In this document: piece after piece, positions 36,887 through 47,493 of the stretch | Layout of the letters: the number at the start of each line of letters is the position of its first letter | How positions within the stretch are numbered: the first letter of the stretch is position 1 | Source: Lojkania enalia | Lineage: Eukaryota; Ascomycota; Dothideomycetes; Pleosporales | Length of the DNA stretch: 64,000 bases | Reading direction: 5' to 3' | NCBI GenBank assembly: GCA_010094045.1 | Contig: ML986675.1 | Coordinates: 29,007 to 93,006 of the forward strand | Made by a program: the position numbers and the translations under genes | Notes under the pieces: generated by a model | What the model was told of the DNA's origin: nothing | The model's input: only the letters and a program-made list of their open reading frames with translations | Databases searched by the model: none

Positions 36887-38770
36887 ATGCTTCTAAACGT
36901 ATTCGAAAGCTTTCGTTCGTTTGTATTACTACGCCCTGAAGCGGTATTGCTTGTATTCACCCTCATCTTCATGTCATGGCGAGTTTCCAAAGCCCTGCGG
37001 CAATACCTGAATCGCCCTGTAAGATAATCTCCTAGGGTTATTGGCATTCCACTAATAAACGAGTAGAGAAATATGATCATATCGGGCTACACGCTCGCGG
37101 TAGGCCAATGGCTTAGCGCCTTTGACTACGTGTACCAAGGCGCAGACCGCATCGCCCGCGTCTACAAAGAAGCTGCCAAACGGCCCTTTGCCCTCCCTGC
37201 AATTTCAAATTATCAAGTCCTCGTATCTTCCGCTGAGCACATTAAAGAGCTCGCTCAAGCACCCGATGAACTATTGTCATTTTACAAGGCTATGAATGAG
37301 CGTTTATTCTTTAAATACACAATGGGCGGCTTCGTCCCGGATAATGGTGTCGATAACAATAACGGAATTCCTAATCGCGTGTTCAAGATTTTGGCCAGAG
37401 AAAACTTGCCTCGCTTAAGCGTTCCGCTGCAAGAAAGGGTTAGCGAGGTATTTCATGAATTCTTTGAGAACGGGAGGATTGGAGAGGGCTTGAGTAAGAT
37501 GCCACTTCACACTCTCTCCGGGACACTCATTGCAAGGATGAATAATACGCTTCTCTTCGGATCCGAGCTTGGTTAGTAATCAGCTATCTAAGATCATTTA
37601 ATGGCATCACTGATACGTCCTACAGCCCGCAATCCTAGCTTTGAGAAGGCATCTATTAAGTACGGATGGCATAGTGGTATCGCGATGGAAATATTTCGCC
37701 AAATTCCCACGTGTTTTGTTCCGTGCGTAGGATTCTAGTCGTTTGATTTGATTTAATAACTAACAAATACAGAGTTGTTGCAAAGGTCTTCATGGCGTGG
37801 AGTGGTGCTATGCATAAAGTTAGCGCTGCAGTACAGAATCTGGTGAATCAGCGCGTAAGGGAAAAGATGTTCACGACGAAGGATAACAAGAACGAAGAAC
37901 ATGTGAGATAATTAAGATTGTCGACATTATGACAAAAATTCTAATTGATTCCAGCTTGATTGCACAGAGTGGGTTATTTCTTGCTCGCATACCCCCGAGC
38001 AAGCACACCCGACACGCATTGCGCAGCAGATGATGGCGCTGCTCTTTGCGTCAACACATCAGATGCAGATGGTTAGATAATCCCTTACCCAGAGAAGCAC
38101 AACTTGCTAATGATTTGAAGGCACTCACGTGGGCCATTGCGGAACTATGTCTCCACCCCGAATATATCATGCTCCTTCGTTCCGAAATTACAAGCATATT
38201 TGCTACCAACTGCAAGAATCCGTACGAGCAGCTACGGCTCATGGAGTGTTTCTTGCGCGAATCATCCCGATTGAACCCTATCGATGCCCGTAAGTTCACT
38301 TTCAGCACACTGCTTTTCCATTCCTCGTTTCCCACCCGACCTAATACTCATCAGTGAATGTTCAACGCAAGGCGATGCAGCCCTACACCTTCTCCGGCGG
38401 TTTTCATGTACCTGCTGGAAATATAGTCGCTATCCCACAGCGCGAAATTATGCGCGACGCCTCGCACTACCTCGACCCCGAAATATTCAACCCCTACCGG
38501 TTTATGACGAACAACTCAGACGACGAAGCAAGCACCAAGTACACGGACGTGAACTGGGAGTACACGTTCTGGGGTAGCCCGAGGCTATCGTGCCCAGGGC
38601 GATGGTATGCGTCGTATGCGCTGAAACATGCGCTCGTGCATTTACTTATGACTTATGAATTTTCGCTGCAGAGGCCAGAGCCCGGGCTGAAAAGGCATTT
38701 TATCTGGACGACGGCGATTGTGCCGAAGAGTAGTATGTGCATCGAAGTGAGGAGACGGGATTCTGTATGA
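36887..38770 (+). CDS. Cytochrome P450 (P450-3), seven exons
   Basis: A haem monooxygenase reconstructed from seven exons: 36887-37018, 37067-37571, 37626-37722, 37773-37912, 37955-38070, 38121-38289 and 38355-38770. The six introns are 42-65 nt. All junctions stay in phase and give 524 residues. Residues 1-40 include an anchor (AVLLVFTLIFMSW). The N-terminal region carries YVYQGADRIARVYKEAAKRP. The I-helix region reads MMALLFASTHQM, with A-S-T-H in place of A-G-x-D-T. ExxR is E377-R380 (FLRESSRLNP). The haem loop FWGSPRLSCPGRWYA puts the ligand at C466. The WGxPRxSCPGRWYA form and the FAST/ASTH I-helix occur in fungal P450s of terpenoid-type pathways such as ent-kaurene oxidase relatives. 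That link is inference. Confidence 0.9.
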
Positions 38771-40122
38771 GGATCATGTGGTAGCGGAATATATCGAGTG
38801 CTGTATACGTGATAAATGCTTGTTGGACCTACTTTCTTGGCATTCGTTTAATTCGCAAGTTTGTATTCGTAAATTTTTGTGGTGGTTCAAGGCAGTCATT
38901 AATTTCATATGAAAGAGGACTAACCTGAGCTTGATTCACGCGTACATCGACTAATCAGTACGCCGTGAGGGCGCCTTTTGCAGATTTGATTGTGGGCATG
39001 AACGAAATAGCTGCCTATTGCAACGTTAGAGATATCCATTTTTGGTTTTTTCAAGCAATGTATCGTATGCTTTGGTCTCATATCACTCAGCAGTCAATCT
39101 AGGGTATTCTAAATTCGGCGTCCTTGATATTTTTATACGTGTGCGGAGTCCCGTACTGTGACCACTATATACGCCGGTTTCAATATCATAAACCAAGTTC
39201 TATAGATTTACAAGAGAGTGTGATTGAGAACACAACGCTTACTAGAATGGAAGCTAATGATTGTGTGATAATCTAAGATGCTATTGGAAAGATATACAAT
39301 TGAGCTTCGGAATTATTTAATTATGCTAGGGCGATTTTCACAAATTTATATTACCCTGCTAGCTAGGGAAATTAATTCATTAAGTGCACTATAGATAAAG
39401 GAAGCGATTTCTCTTGCCATGTAGATAAGAGCGTGTGTAATCTCCTTCAACTATGAAATACATGGTTGTCCCGGTACATTCAAAGAGCCCCTGCAGTCTT
39501 GTCTGATTGAATCTTCTTGGTGGTTTTTTTCTCTAATGTAATGTGATCTTAGGCTAAGAGCGGTTCTGTTTTTCAAATGAAGGCAAGGTAGCACATGGCC
39601 TGCGAAAAATTGCTTTTACTTGTAAGGTTTGAAGCCGGCAATCGATGAGCGTTTTCTATGGTGCTTGTTAAATAATTACCTCTATATATACATATGGCGA
39701 TGCCCCAGGAAATAGAATATTTACTACAATATCCATCGCTATTCTTCGCTCCGTGGAAAGGCAATACCGAGATCCTCTGATAGCGTCCTCAGCAAATTTC
39801 GCTGTCAATGTTGGCGCCATGGAAATGGAAACTCTACTCAACAAGCAAAAGTTCACAAACTAGAAATTTTTCAAAATCGTTAATATATTCTCACAGGTTC
39901 GAAGAAAAGCTTAAGAATATGTGCTCAGAGAAGCTTTATCCCGCGGCCACAAATCGCTACTGTTACTCTAACTTCGATAGAAAATGAGACACAGCGAGGA
40001 GCAGTGAAATCTAAATGAGATAGATCTCAAAAGGTGAGTGTTTATAATGGTTTTAGCTGAGTATAAATGGCCACAACCATAGCGATTTTGCTATTTTCGC
40101 AGAGGCTTATTCACGAACCAAG
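38771..40122. other. intergenic, 1.35 kb
   Basis: Moderately AT-rich, with no convincing frame. The short minus-strand frames at 39,573-39,856 have no motif. No repeat family is recognised. Confidence 0.45.
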
Positions 40123-41436
40123 GTGTATGGAGTTCACGCCTTCTGTTACAATCTTTCCGCGCGAGATCCAAGGTATGATTTATCAACGTCTTGCTCAACC
40201 TACTGGCGATGCGTATATCATGTCTCTATTCGATCGCGCTGCAGCGGGTCTCGCACTTACGTCTTTCGAGGATCGTTTTGGATCAACGCTACCGCGCTTC
40301 CTGCAACTTAGTTTTGTTTCTAATCCCTTTGCCGAGGAATGTTCCTAGGTAGTCGTCCCAAACGTGTAATTCCACTTGGACAGCGTTCTTAACCTGCATC
40401 AATTCTTTACGAAGACTGTCTTGACGTTGCTAGACCCACCATTGACTACATGAGGACTTTCGAACTAGGGCTTCCATCTTGGCCATAGCTGGAATTTTGA
40501 TTGGACTACAAGCCGTCAAAAAAGAGATAAAAAAAAATTTTTTTATTTTAATGTAGCTGACGGCTACAAAGCCTTAAACATCGTGAAGCATTCGGTCTTG
40601 CCATTCGTTTTCCGCCTGATCCTTAGTGGTTCACTCGGAAATATGAGGAAGCCCTAGTTCCGATGATCTATGGGTTGAAAAGCAAGGACTTCGGATAGTA
40701 CTAGTCTGTGAAGGGTCTGACTACCATGCAGGGCTTGAATATTCGTAGCTTACATTTCTATACAGAGCTTTATTCCACTCTGGCTAAAAAATAGAGGCCT
40801 CCGATTATGTGATATTATTTTAACTTTGGTCTTGCGACCGAACGTGCTTCATGTCATCTAAACCAATTAATCCGACTCTTCTGGGCGCTCCGAAGGCGAC
40901 ACTGTCAAAAATCTACATAAGATTGAAATATCTGCCATGCTATTAACCAGCTCACTGAATGATAATACAGTGCACTCAAATTCGCTTCCGCAGCCGACGA
41001 TTACCTTAATGATCCCGAGGATATAAAGTGGATCGAGCAATCAATAGATCCACTCTCAATTTTGCATACCTTTTCTACACGTATATTATCCCCTCGATCT
41101 CAGATACGATCTTCTTGAATAATATACCTGTACATTAGCCTACTTTAGGTCATTCTTGACGGGTTACCGGAGCAAGTCGAATTTTCACCGTCGTCCGGTT
41201 GGGCTAAGAAGACGCCAAAGATTTAGATAACTGGTGCAACGAAGCCTAGAAGTAACTATAAGGCGTTTATTTCGAGCATGCGGAACCCGCGAATCAGAAA
41301 ATCGTTAAAGCGGCGCTTCTACGAAGCTACTAGGCAAGATGTAGTGACTGAAGTGATGGAGTATTCTAGTAAGGCAGAAGATCTCCAGGGATTAAATATA
41401 GTGTGGCTAATTCTAGAAGAAGAAGGGGGTGTTTAA
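40123..41436 (+). pseudogene. degenerate gene of unknown function
   Basis: Protein-like blocks on one strand are separated by stops and frameshifts. A first block starts MEFTPSVTIFPREIQGMIYQ and runs to about 40,345. A block near 40,460 reads TIDYMRTFELGLPSW in another frame. LNIVKHSVLPFVFRLILSGS lies near 40,575-40,640. A last open block, about 41,255-41,436, includes RNPRIRKSLKRRFYEATRQD and ends ILEEEGGV-stop. The FPREIQGMIYQ start resembles the LPxEIRxxIY opening of many fungal F-box-like or 2EXR-type proteins, which is only a hint. A homopolymer tract (40,530-40,550) lies between blocks. Multiple introns could explain part of the pattern, but not the in-frame stops within blocks. Confidence 0.4.
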
Positions 41437-42549
41437 TGTGGTAGTTACCTAATGCTAGTCATCTCACTCGCCTCCAAATCAGCCCACTACTCTATGTTGT
41501 CCGTGATTCCGCTCGCGGATAGCCTCAATCTTGTTGTCAAACATTCCACCTACAGCCGTGATTTGCCAATTCCTCAAATACAACAAATTCTTTGAAATAT
41601 CTGGGGTGTTCATCCTTCATTTGATCAGCCGAGATTTGTCGCGTATCAGGGAGCATCAATTGCTGAGGCAAATATTGATGTATTGAAGGAGGGTAAGTGG
41701 CCTGCTTCGCTAGAAGCTGGTAATGGCGAGACTATATAGGCCTGAAAAAACAGACCAACTATAATAGGATAGTAGAAACATGTGACAAGATTCGACGAAA
41801 CTCAAAGCTATCCTTTTGACGTACCAAGTGGAGTCAATTGCCCTAAGTAGCTACTATTGTTCCGCCAATCGCGACTCCATTGAAGAAAAAAAGCTATCCT
41901 CAAGACTCACATGCATAGAAATTACTGAGTTTCAGCATGGTTTCTCATGATCGAAGTTCTAGCTTTTCCCTAATTGAATATGATGAGATCTTTTACCAAA
42001 TGTAGACTCTCGTAGTTCCCGGTTTCGCTGAAGATATGCCTGATGTCTGGCGGGTGGATGGAGATTCCATCATCCTTGTTGTTGGATATGCCGATGCAAA
42101 AGCGCTATTGGGGTAGTACTAGGATAAGCAATCCTAGAAGAACATTCGGAAAGGAGTGGTCTCCAGAGAGCCCTGGGAGCCACGACACTAAACATATGTC
42201 CGTTATGCTGCAATGATTCTAAATAGTGCTGCAGCTATCACGGCTTCGATCAAGCCTCTATACAAGTTAAGTTGTGCCCGATTGTGTTGAATCGAATACT
42301 GCGCCGCAATTTAATGTCTTACCATAAGCCTACACTTGACTGTCCATTCAATGATTCTGGGATACCATCCCCTGACTATAGGAATAAGCAACGGAGAGAT
42401 TGAACAGACAGTTCGACGCAACGAGAGTCGAGTAAAGATGACTCTGACCTAAACCGATGTCGGTCCACTGCTATCCCCACATGATAAACATCTAGATAGT
42501 CCTACGGAATACTCATAGCGAATAAGCTCCGTAAAGATTCTAGGAGCGC
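41437..42549. other. intergenic, 1.1 kb
   Basis: It contains the right direct repeat (41638-41787) and the 3' end of the sugar transporter. The rest shows nothing I can identify. Confidence 0.5.
41638..41787 (+). repeat. 150-bp direct repeat, right copy
   Basis: Matches 25411-25558 with few differences (for example GTAAGTGGCC against GTAAGTGACC, and ACATGTGACA against ACACGTGACA). The differences are largely C/T or G/A. It may be a solo retroelement end. Confidence 0.85.
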
Positions 42550-44417
42550 TTAAGCAACACTCCCAATCTCATCTTCTACCTTTCCGTTCCCCTTTAGCAC
42601 CGTTCGGAATTTGACCTTCTTTACATCCGTACTAGCCTTCCTTGGATTCTTCGCTTCGAATATCTCATCCATTTCCTCCAGCGTCAGCCCTTTCGTCTCG
42701 ATGAAGAAGAAATACATGAACGCAAACTCAAAGCAGTCCCAGAAGATGAAGAAAACATAGAACCAATACCCAATCTGCGCTGCATTAGCGAAATCTCGCA
42801 AAGACTGGATCGAAGGAAGGAACTCAAGAAGTGCTTACGTTTGTGAGAGCAATAGGTGCCGCAAATGTGTTAATAAACCCAGCACATCCGCCCATGATCT
42901 TGTACGTTCCCATACCCTTAGCTCGCATATCGTTCGACATTACTTCCGCGGGGTAGATGGGTTGCATGGAAGTGTAGGCGAAGGCGAACACGGCGCCGAA
43001 GATAAATATAAATGCGATAGATGCTGAAGACGAAGCATGATTTCCTGTATTGACATATCCTGCCGCCGTTCCGGCTGTGATTGACAAGCAGATAATCAAA
43101 CCAGCAGTTGCTCCGAGTAGCATCTTGCGACGACCGACAACGTCGTGCAACCTAGCACCAGCGGAGGAAAAGATGTAGCCGACTAGAGCATAGATGATGT
43201 TGAGAAGTAGCTTCGTGTCATCGCTTGTGATGCCTACGTTGGCAAGTAGGTAAGGGAGATAGTATGAAACCACACTAATAAGGTTTTATATCAGACAAAC
43301 ATTGTAGCGCACGCTCGGGGGCCTCACTTGTTACCGGAGAACTGACCGAACCAAGCAAACGTCATGTTCAACATAGTGCGATATCTCCGCGCTCTAGTTT
43401 TAAATAGTACCGATAGGTCGAAAAAGTTTCGCCAGTTTGTGACGGGCTCGCGTTTCAGGGAATCAATCATCTCAGCCATTTCTAGTGCGACAAGAGGGTG
43501 GTCGGGATCGCCGTTGGCGTGGTATTTAATAAGGAACTCGCGGGCTTCTTCATGTCGGTCCTTGCCAACTAGCCATCGAGGTGATTCGGGGAAAAATAAG
43601 ATTACTAGAGAGACGAATCCGGGACAAACCATTTGTAGCCACAATGGGAGCCTCCAGTCAAGGTTCCCGACATGCGAGAGGTGTTTGTGGGCACCATATA
43701 CCGCGGATGTTGCGAGAATTGAGCCCTTCACACTTTTAGCTTTCTCTTTGCTGGTAGAGGGATTCTGTACTCACGAAGTAGTAAAAAGTGTTGTACATTC
43801 CAGCCAAAGTTCCTCGATATTGCGGCGGAGCAACCTCAACGAGGTACAGCGGGCTTGCAGAGCACGCTAGTGTCGCAAAGAAGCTCAACAAGAACCGTCC
43901 TCCGATAAAATTTGATAGGTTCTTCGCCGTCGATGTGATTATCGTACCAACGATGACGCCAACGGTGCCGATAAAGATCAGCCGTTTCCGACCCTGCCAA
44001 TCCGCAATCCAGACAAAAAGTGCGGCGCACATTTGACCAATCTGGAAGATAGCGAACACTATTCCAGTCGATGCAGTGCCGGTATCTGGCAGACCGTAAT
44101 AGCTAGTATAGTTCTCCAGAACATTGATAGAGCCCATCAGGGAGCCATCGAAGCCTGAAGCACTTTAGTCAAACCCCTAACCGTAGCAAGCGGTGCCGCA
44201 ACATACCGCTCATAGTAGAGTTTAGAAAGCACACTGTAGCCAGAAGATACAACTGCAGACACCCCTTACCCCACGGATTTGGCTTGTGCTTCGCTAGAAT
44301 AGTGGCGAAAGTTGGATTAAGGCCTTCAGCCTCGCCTTCTTCCACGACCCTCTTCCCACCCTCAGTTATCACTCTCCCATCCAGGTACGCCTCTTTCGAT
44401 ATATATTTCTCGGCCAT
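42550..44417 (-). CDS. Sugar transporter, MFS sugar-porter family
   Basis: A 12-helix proton:sugar symporter of the plasma membrane. Five exons (44417-44207, 44154-43775, 43725-43328, 43274-42839, 42774-42550) with introns of 52, 49, 49-53 and 64 nt stay in phase and give 549 residues. Signatures: STMSGFDGSLMGS at helix 1, DWQGRKR and GRRK loop motifs, EVAPPQYRGTLAG, FPESPRWL after helix 6 and ETKGLTLEEMDEIFE at the end. For the last intron I chose the acceptor giving ALTN|IGYWFYVFF, since a nearer AG would make a 34-nt intron. The N-terminal 55 residues are hydrophilic, as in lactose/cellodextrin-type permeases. It diverges from the beta-mannosidase, so mannobiose or another beta-mannoside is a reasonable substrate guess. 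Confidence 0.92.
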
Positions 44418-44865
44418 GTTGTTTCGTTTAAAAAGTACTTTTCCTCAGAAGTGAGGTCATGAAGTAAAGGTACCAAAGGCCAAGAGCAATCTCAGCAGCG
44501 CCTCTCGCTAGGTTGGAACCTCCTTCTCTTATAGTAAAAGTCACGTCGCATCTTATCGCTGCAGGCCCTGGGGCTCTTACAAGTTTCTTTCCAATGCGCG
44601 CCTATCGGAATTCTTATGCCCGAATAGATGGGTACTTGTTGTCTAGGGTGGTATTTTATTCGATGATCTTTGCCCCGCGAAGTGGCACCCCGCATGCATC
44701 CTGGACATACGGGATGCCGTATTAGACAGCGCCATCTCGGCAGATGTACCGAACAACAGCTTCCTAGAAATAATTCTACACAGCATCAAGGTTTCCGCCT
44801 CCAAACACCATCATTCATTCCACACTGCAAGAAAGGCTGGATTGGACCTTCATTCGGCAAGCATC
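44418..44865. promoter_or_regulatory. shared promoter of sugar transporter and beta-mannosidase
   Basis: 448 bp separate the two divergent start codons. Two copies of CCCCGC (GCGGGG on the other strand) at 44673-44678 and 44688-44693 match the SYGGRG consensus of the carbon catabolite repressor CreA/Mig1 and lie 15 bp apart. Paired sites are the arrangement known to act in vivo for CreA. Glucose repression of both genes is therefore likely but not shown. Confidence 0.6.
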
Positions 44866-47493
44866 ATGGCAATGCCATATCAATCGGTCCCTCTCACTTC
44901 AGGCTGGACTTTCAAGCAAGGCGGCCTAAACACAAACTCACCCTACCTTCCTGCAAATGATCTCCCAACTGAAGTCCATCGTGATCTATTGAAGAACAAT
45001 AAGATAGAGGATCCATATAAAGATCTAAACGAACTTTCGGTGCGATGGATAGCGGACGAGAAATGGACATACCGCAAAAGCTTCCCTACCCCACCAAGCA
45101 ATGGCCTCTCGAATGTCATGCACATGCTGATATTCGAGGGACTAGATACCTATGCATCAGTCTACGTTAACGGAAAGAAAGTCTCCGAGTCCAGCAACAT
45201 GTTTATTGAATACAAGATCCCCGTAACAGGTTTTCTAAAGAAAGGAAATGAAGAGAACACTTTACAGATTGTTTTTGAGTCGGCCCGACAGAAGGGTCTG
45301 CAGCTTGTAAAAGAGCATCAGGAACATCGCTTCATAGTACATCAGACGGAGATCTCAAGAGGGCCTGTACGGAAAGCACAGTACCATTGGGGCTGGGACT
45401 GGGGACCAATCCTGCTCACCTGTGGGCCCTGGAAACCCATCAAACTAGAAACATACGTTCTTGGTGCTAGCATTTCCGATGTAAAGGTGGAATATCAACT
45501 AAGCGAAGACCTCAAATGGGCAAAAGGTACAGTTTTTGTCTCAGTTGATAATTTAGCAGGGATGGTCCAAGTCAGTATTACGAACGGAGAAGAGGAAGAA
45601 CATATCCTCGGACAATCCAAGGTTTATAAAGACAGCACCCTCCTAACATTTGATTTTGATCTCGAAGGAGAGCTATGGTGGCCCCGCGGCTACGGACCAC
45701 AAACGTTGTACACTATCACTGCTACAATTTTAGAGGGAACTACCACATTGAGTCGAATTTCGAAAACCATTGGATTCCGCAAAGTCGAACTAGTGCAAGA
45801 TAAGGATGCATACGGTCAATCCTTCCACTTCCGTATCAACAACATTGATGTATTCGCCGGAGGCTCCTGCTGGATACCAGCAGACTCATTCGTCAGCCAG
45901 ATATCGCCAGAAAGATACCGAAACTGGGTGAAACTCGCCGCCTCAGGAAACCAAATCATGCTTAGAGTATGGGGAGGCGGCATTTATGAACACGACACCC
46001 TCTACTCCGCATGCGATGAGTTCGGTGTTCTTGTCTGGCAGGACTTCATGTTCGCATGTGCAAACTATCCCGCGTACGACGAATACCTATCTTCCGTCGA
46101 AGAAGAAGCACGGCAAAATGTGCGGCGGCTACGAAACCATCCCTCGATCGTGATATGGGCCGGCAACAACGAAGATTATCAAATCGTTGAGCGGTATGGG
46201 CTAGAATACCGGTTCACTGAGGACAAAAATCCGGACTCGTGGCTCAAGACGAATTTCCCCGCGCGGTATATCTACGAATATCTTCTCCCGAGAGTCGTGG
46301 AAGAGGAGACGAATGGTGTCCCATATCGCCCCAGCTCGCCATGGGGCAACGGGACGAGTACGGTTCTAAAAGTTGATCCGATGGTCGGAGATGTCCATCA
46401 GTGGAACGTGTGGCACGGTGAAATGAAGCCGTACCAGCAACTTCCCCGCATGGGTGGACGGTTCGTGTCGGAGTTCGGCATGGAGGCGTATCCACATCTT
46501 GAAACGATCGAGAAATGCATTTCTCGCGAAGAGGATAGGTATCCAGGGTCGATGGCTATGGATTTCCGGAACAAGGCGATTGGACATGAGCGGAGGCTGA
46601 TTTCCTATGTCGCGGAGAATTTTCAAATCAAATATGATCTACCCAGCTTCACACATTTGACGCAAGTTATGCAAGCTGATGCAATATTCTGGGCGTACAA
46701 GTCCTGGCGAAGGCAGTGGGGAACAGAGGGTAAGAGACAATGTGGTGGTGTGCTTGTGTGGCAGTTGAACGATTGTTGGCCTACGATATCATGGGCGATT
46801 GCGGATTATTATCTCGTTCCGAAGCCAGCATATTATGCTATCAAGCGCGCAATGGAGCCTGTTGTTGTAGGAGTCAGGAGGAGGTTTCACAACTGGACGA
46901 TGAGGCCGACGGATGAGTTGTGGCAGAGAGATACGTCGCATATCGATATGAGAAGGGTTTGGCAAGATGTGGAGTTCGATGTGTGGGTTGCGAGTAGTAA
47001 GATGGGAAGAATTGAGGGAGAGATTACTGTGAAGTTTATCTCGGTCGAGACAGGAAAGGAGGTTTTGGAAAGACTGGTCGAGAGTGTCGAGGTTAATCCG
47101 AATAGCACTACGGAAGTTTTGCGAGGGCAAAAAGTCGATGTACCTGGACGCCAATCCGACAATAAAGCATTCGATATGTCGAAAGCCGACCCCTTCGTCA
47201 TTCATGTAAGCCTCGAGACTAGCGGCCAAGAAGTAGCTAGAGACGTAGCGTGGCCGGACCCTATCAAGTATCTCCGCTTTCCAGAACGAGGCCTCAATAT
47301 TCAATATTCAGACGATAAATCCAACGCCATTTTATCCACAGCAAAACCGGTAAAGGGCTTTGTCTTCTGCGAAAAGCAGTCCGTAAGGTTAAGTGACAAT
47401 GGCTTTGACCTAATGCCTGGGGAAGAAAAAAAAGTTTCTGTCATTGGTACTAGCGCCAAAAATTTGGAATGGAAGTATATTGGGATGGAATAG
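44866..47493 (+). CDS. mndB: Beta-mannosidase, glycoside hydrolase family 2 (intracellular B-type)
   Basis: Removes terminal beta-1,4-mannose from manno-oligosaccharides and trimmed N-glycans by a retaining mechanism. It is a single exon of 875 residues with no signal peptide, as in the fungal MndB (cytosolic) branch. The start is the first in-frame ATG (44866, GCATCATGG); an upstream in-frame TTG is not a eukaryotic start. The order is the GH2 sugar-binding domain (SGWTFKQGG, YVNGKKVSES, YHWGWDWGP), an immunoglobulin-like domain, then the TIM barrel (GGSCWIPADSF, LRVWGGGIYE, WQDFMFACA). The acid/base is E436 in AGNNED and the nucleophile E536 in SEFGMEAYP. WQLNDCWPTISWAI follows, then C-terminal beta domains. 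Intact, divergent from the sugar transporter. The symbol is by family resemblance. Confidence 0.95.
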   Translation: MAMPYQSVPLTSGWTFKQGGLNTNSPYLPANDLPTEVHRDLLKNNKIEDPYKDLNELSVRWIADEKWTYRKSFPTPPSNGLSNVMHMLIFEGLDTYASVYVNGKKVSESSNMFIEYKIPVTGFLKKGNEENTLQIVFESARQKGLQLVKEHQEHRFIVHQTEISRGPVRKAQYHWGWDWGPILLTCGPWKPIKLETYVLGASISDVKVEYQLSEDLKWAKGTVFVSVDNLAGMVQVSITNGEEEEHILGQSKVYKDSTLLTFDFDLEGELWWPRGYGPQTLYTITATILEGTTTLSRISKTIGFRKVELVQDKDAYGQSFHFRINNIDVFAGGSCWIPADSFVSQISPERYRNWVKLAASGNQIMLRVWGGGIYEHDTLYSACDEFGVLVWQDFMFACANYPAYDEYLSSVEEEARQNVRRLRNHPSIVIWAGNNEDYQIVERYGLEYRFTEDKNPDSWLKTNFPARYIYEYLLPRVVEEETNGVPYRPSSPWGNGTSTVLKVDPMVGDVHQWNVWHGEMKPYQQLPRMGGRFVSEFGMEAYPHLETIEKCISREEDRYPGSMAMDFRNKAIGHERRLISYVAENFQIKYDLPSFTHLTQVMQADAIFWAYKSWRRQWGTEGKRQCGGVLVWQLNDCWPTISWAIADYYLVPKPAYYAIKRAMEPVVVGVRRRFHNWTMRPTDELWQRDTSHIDMRRVWQDVEFDVWVASSKMGRIEGEITVKFISVETGKEVLERLVESVEVNPNSTTEVLRGQKVDVPGRQSDNKAFDMSKADPFVIHVSLETSGQEVARDVAWPDPIKYLRFPERGLNIQYSDDKSNAILSTAKPVKGFVFCEKQSVRLSDNGFDLMPGEEKKVSVIGTSAKNLEWKYIGME

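Noticed and set aside
42775..42804. Alternative acceptor for the last intron of the sugar transporter
   Set aside because: It would make a 34-nt intron and insert SLRDFANAAQ between conserved ALTN and IGY. The later acceptor gives the family sequence.
44842..44865. N-terminal extension of the beta-mannosidase
   Set aside because: The extension would begin at TTG. The first ATG at 44866 is the plausible eukaryotic start.
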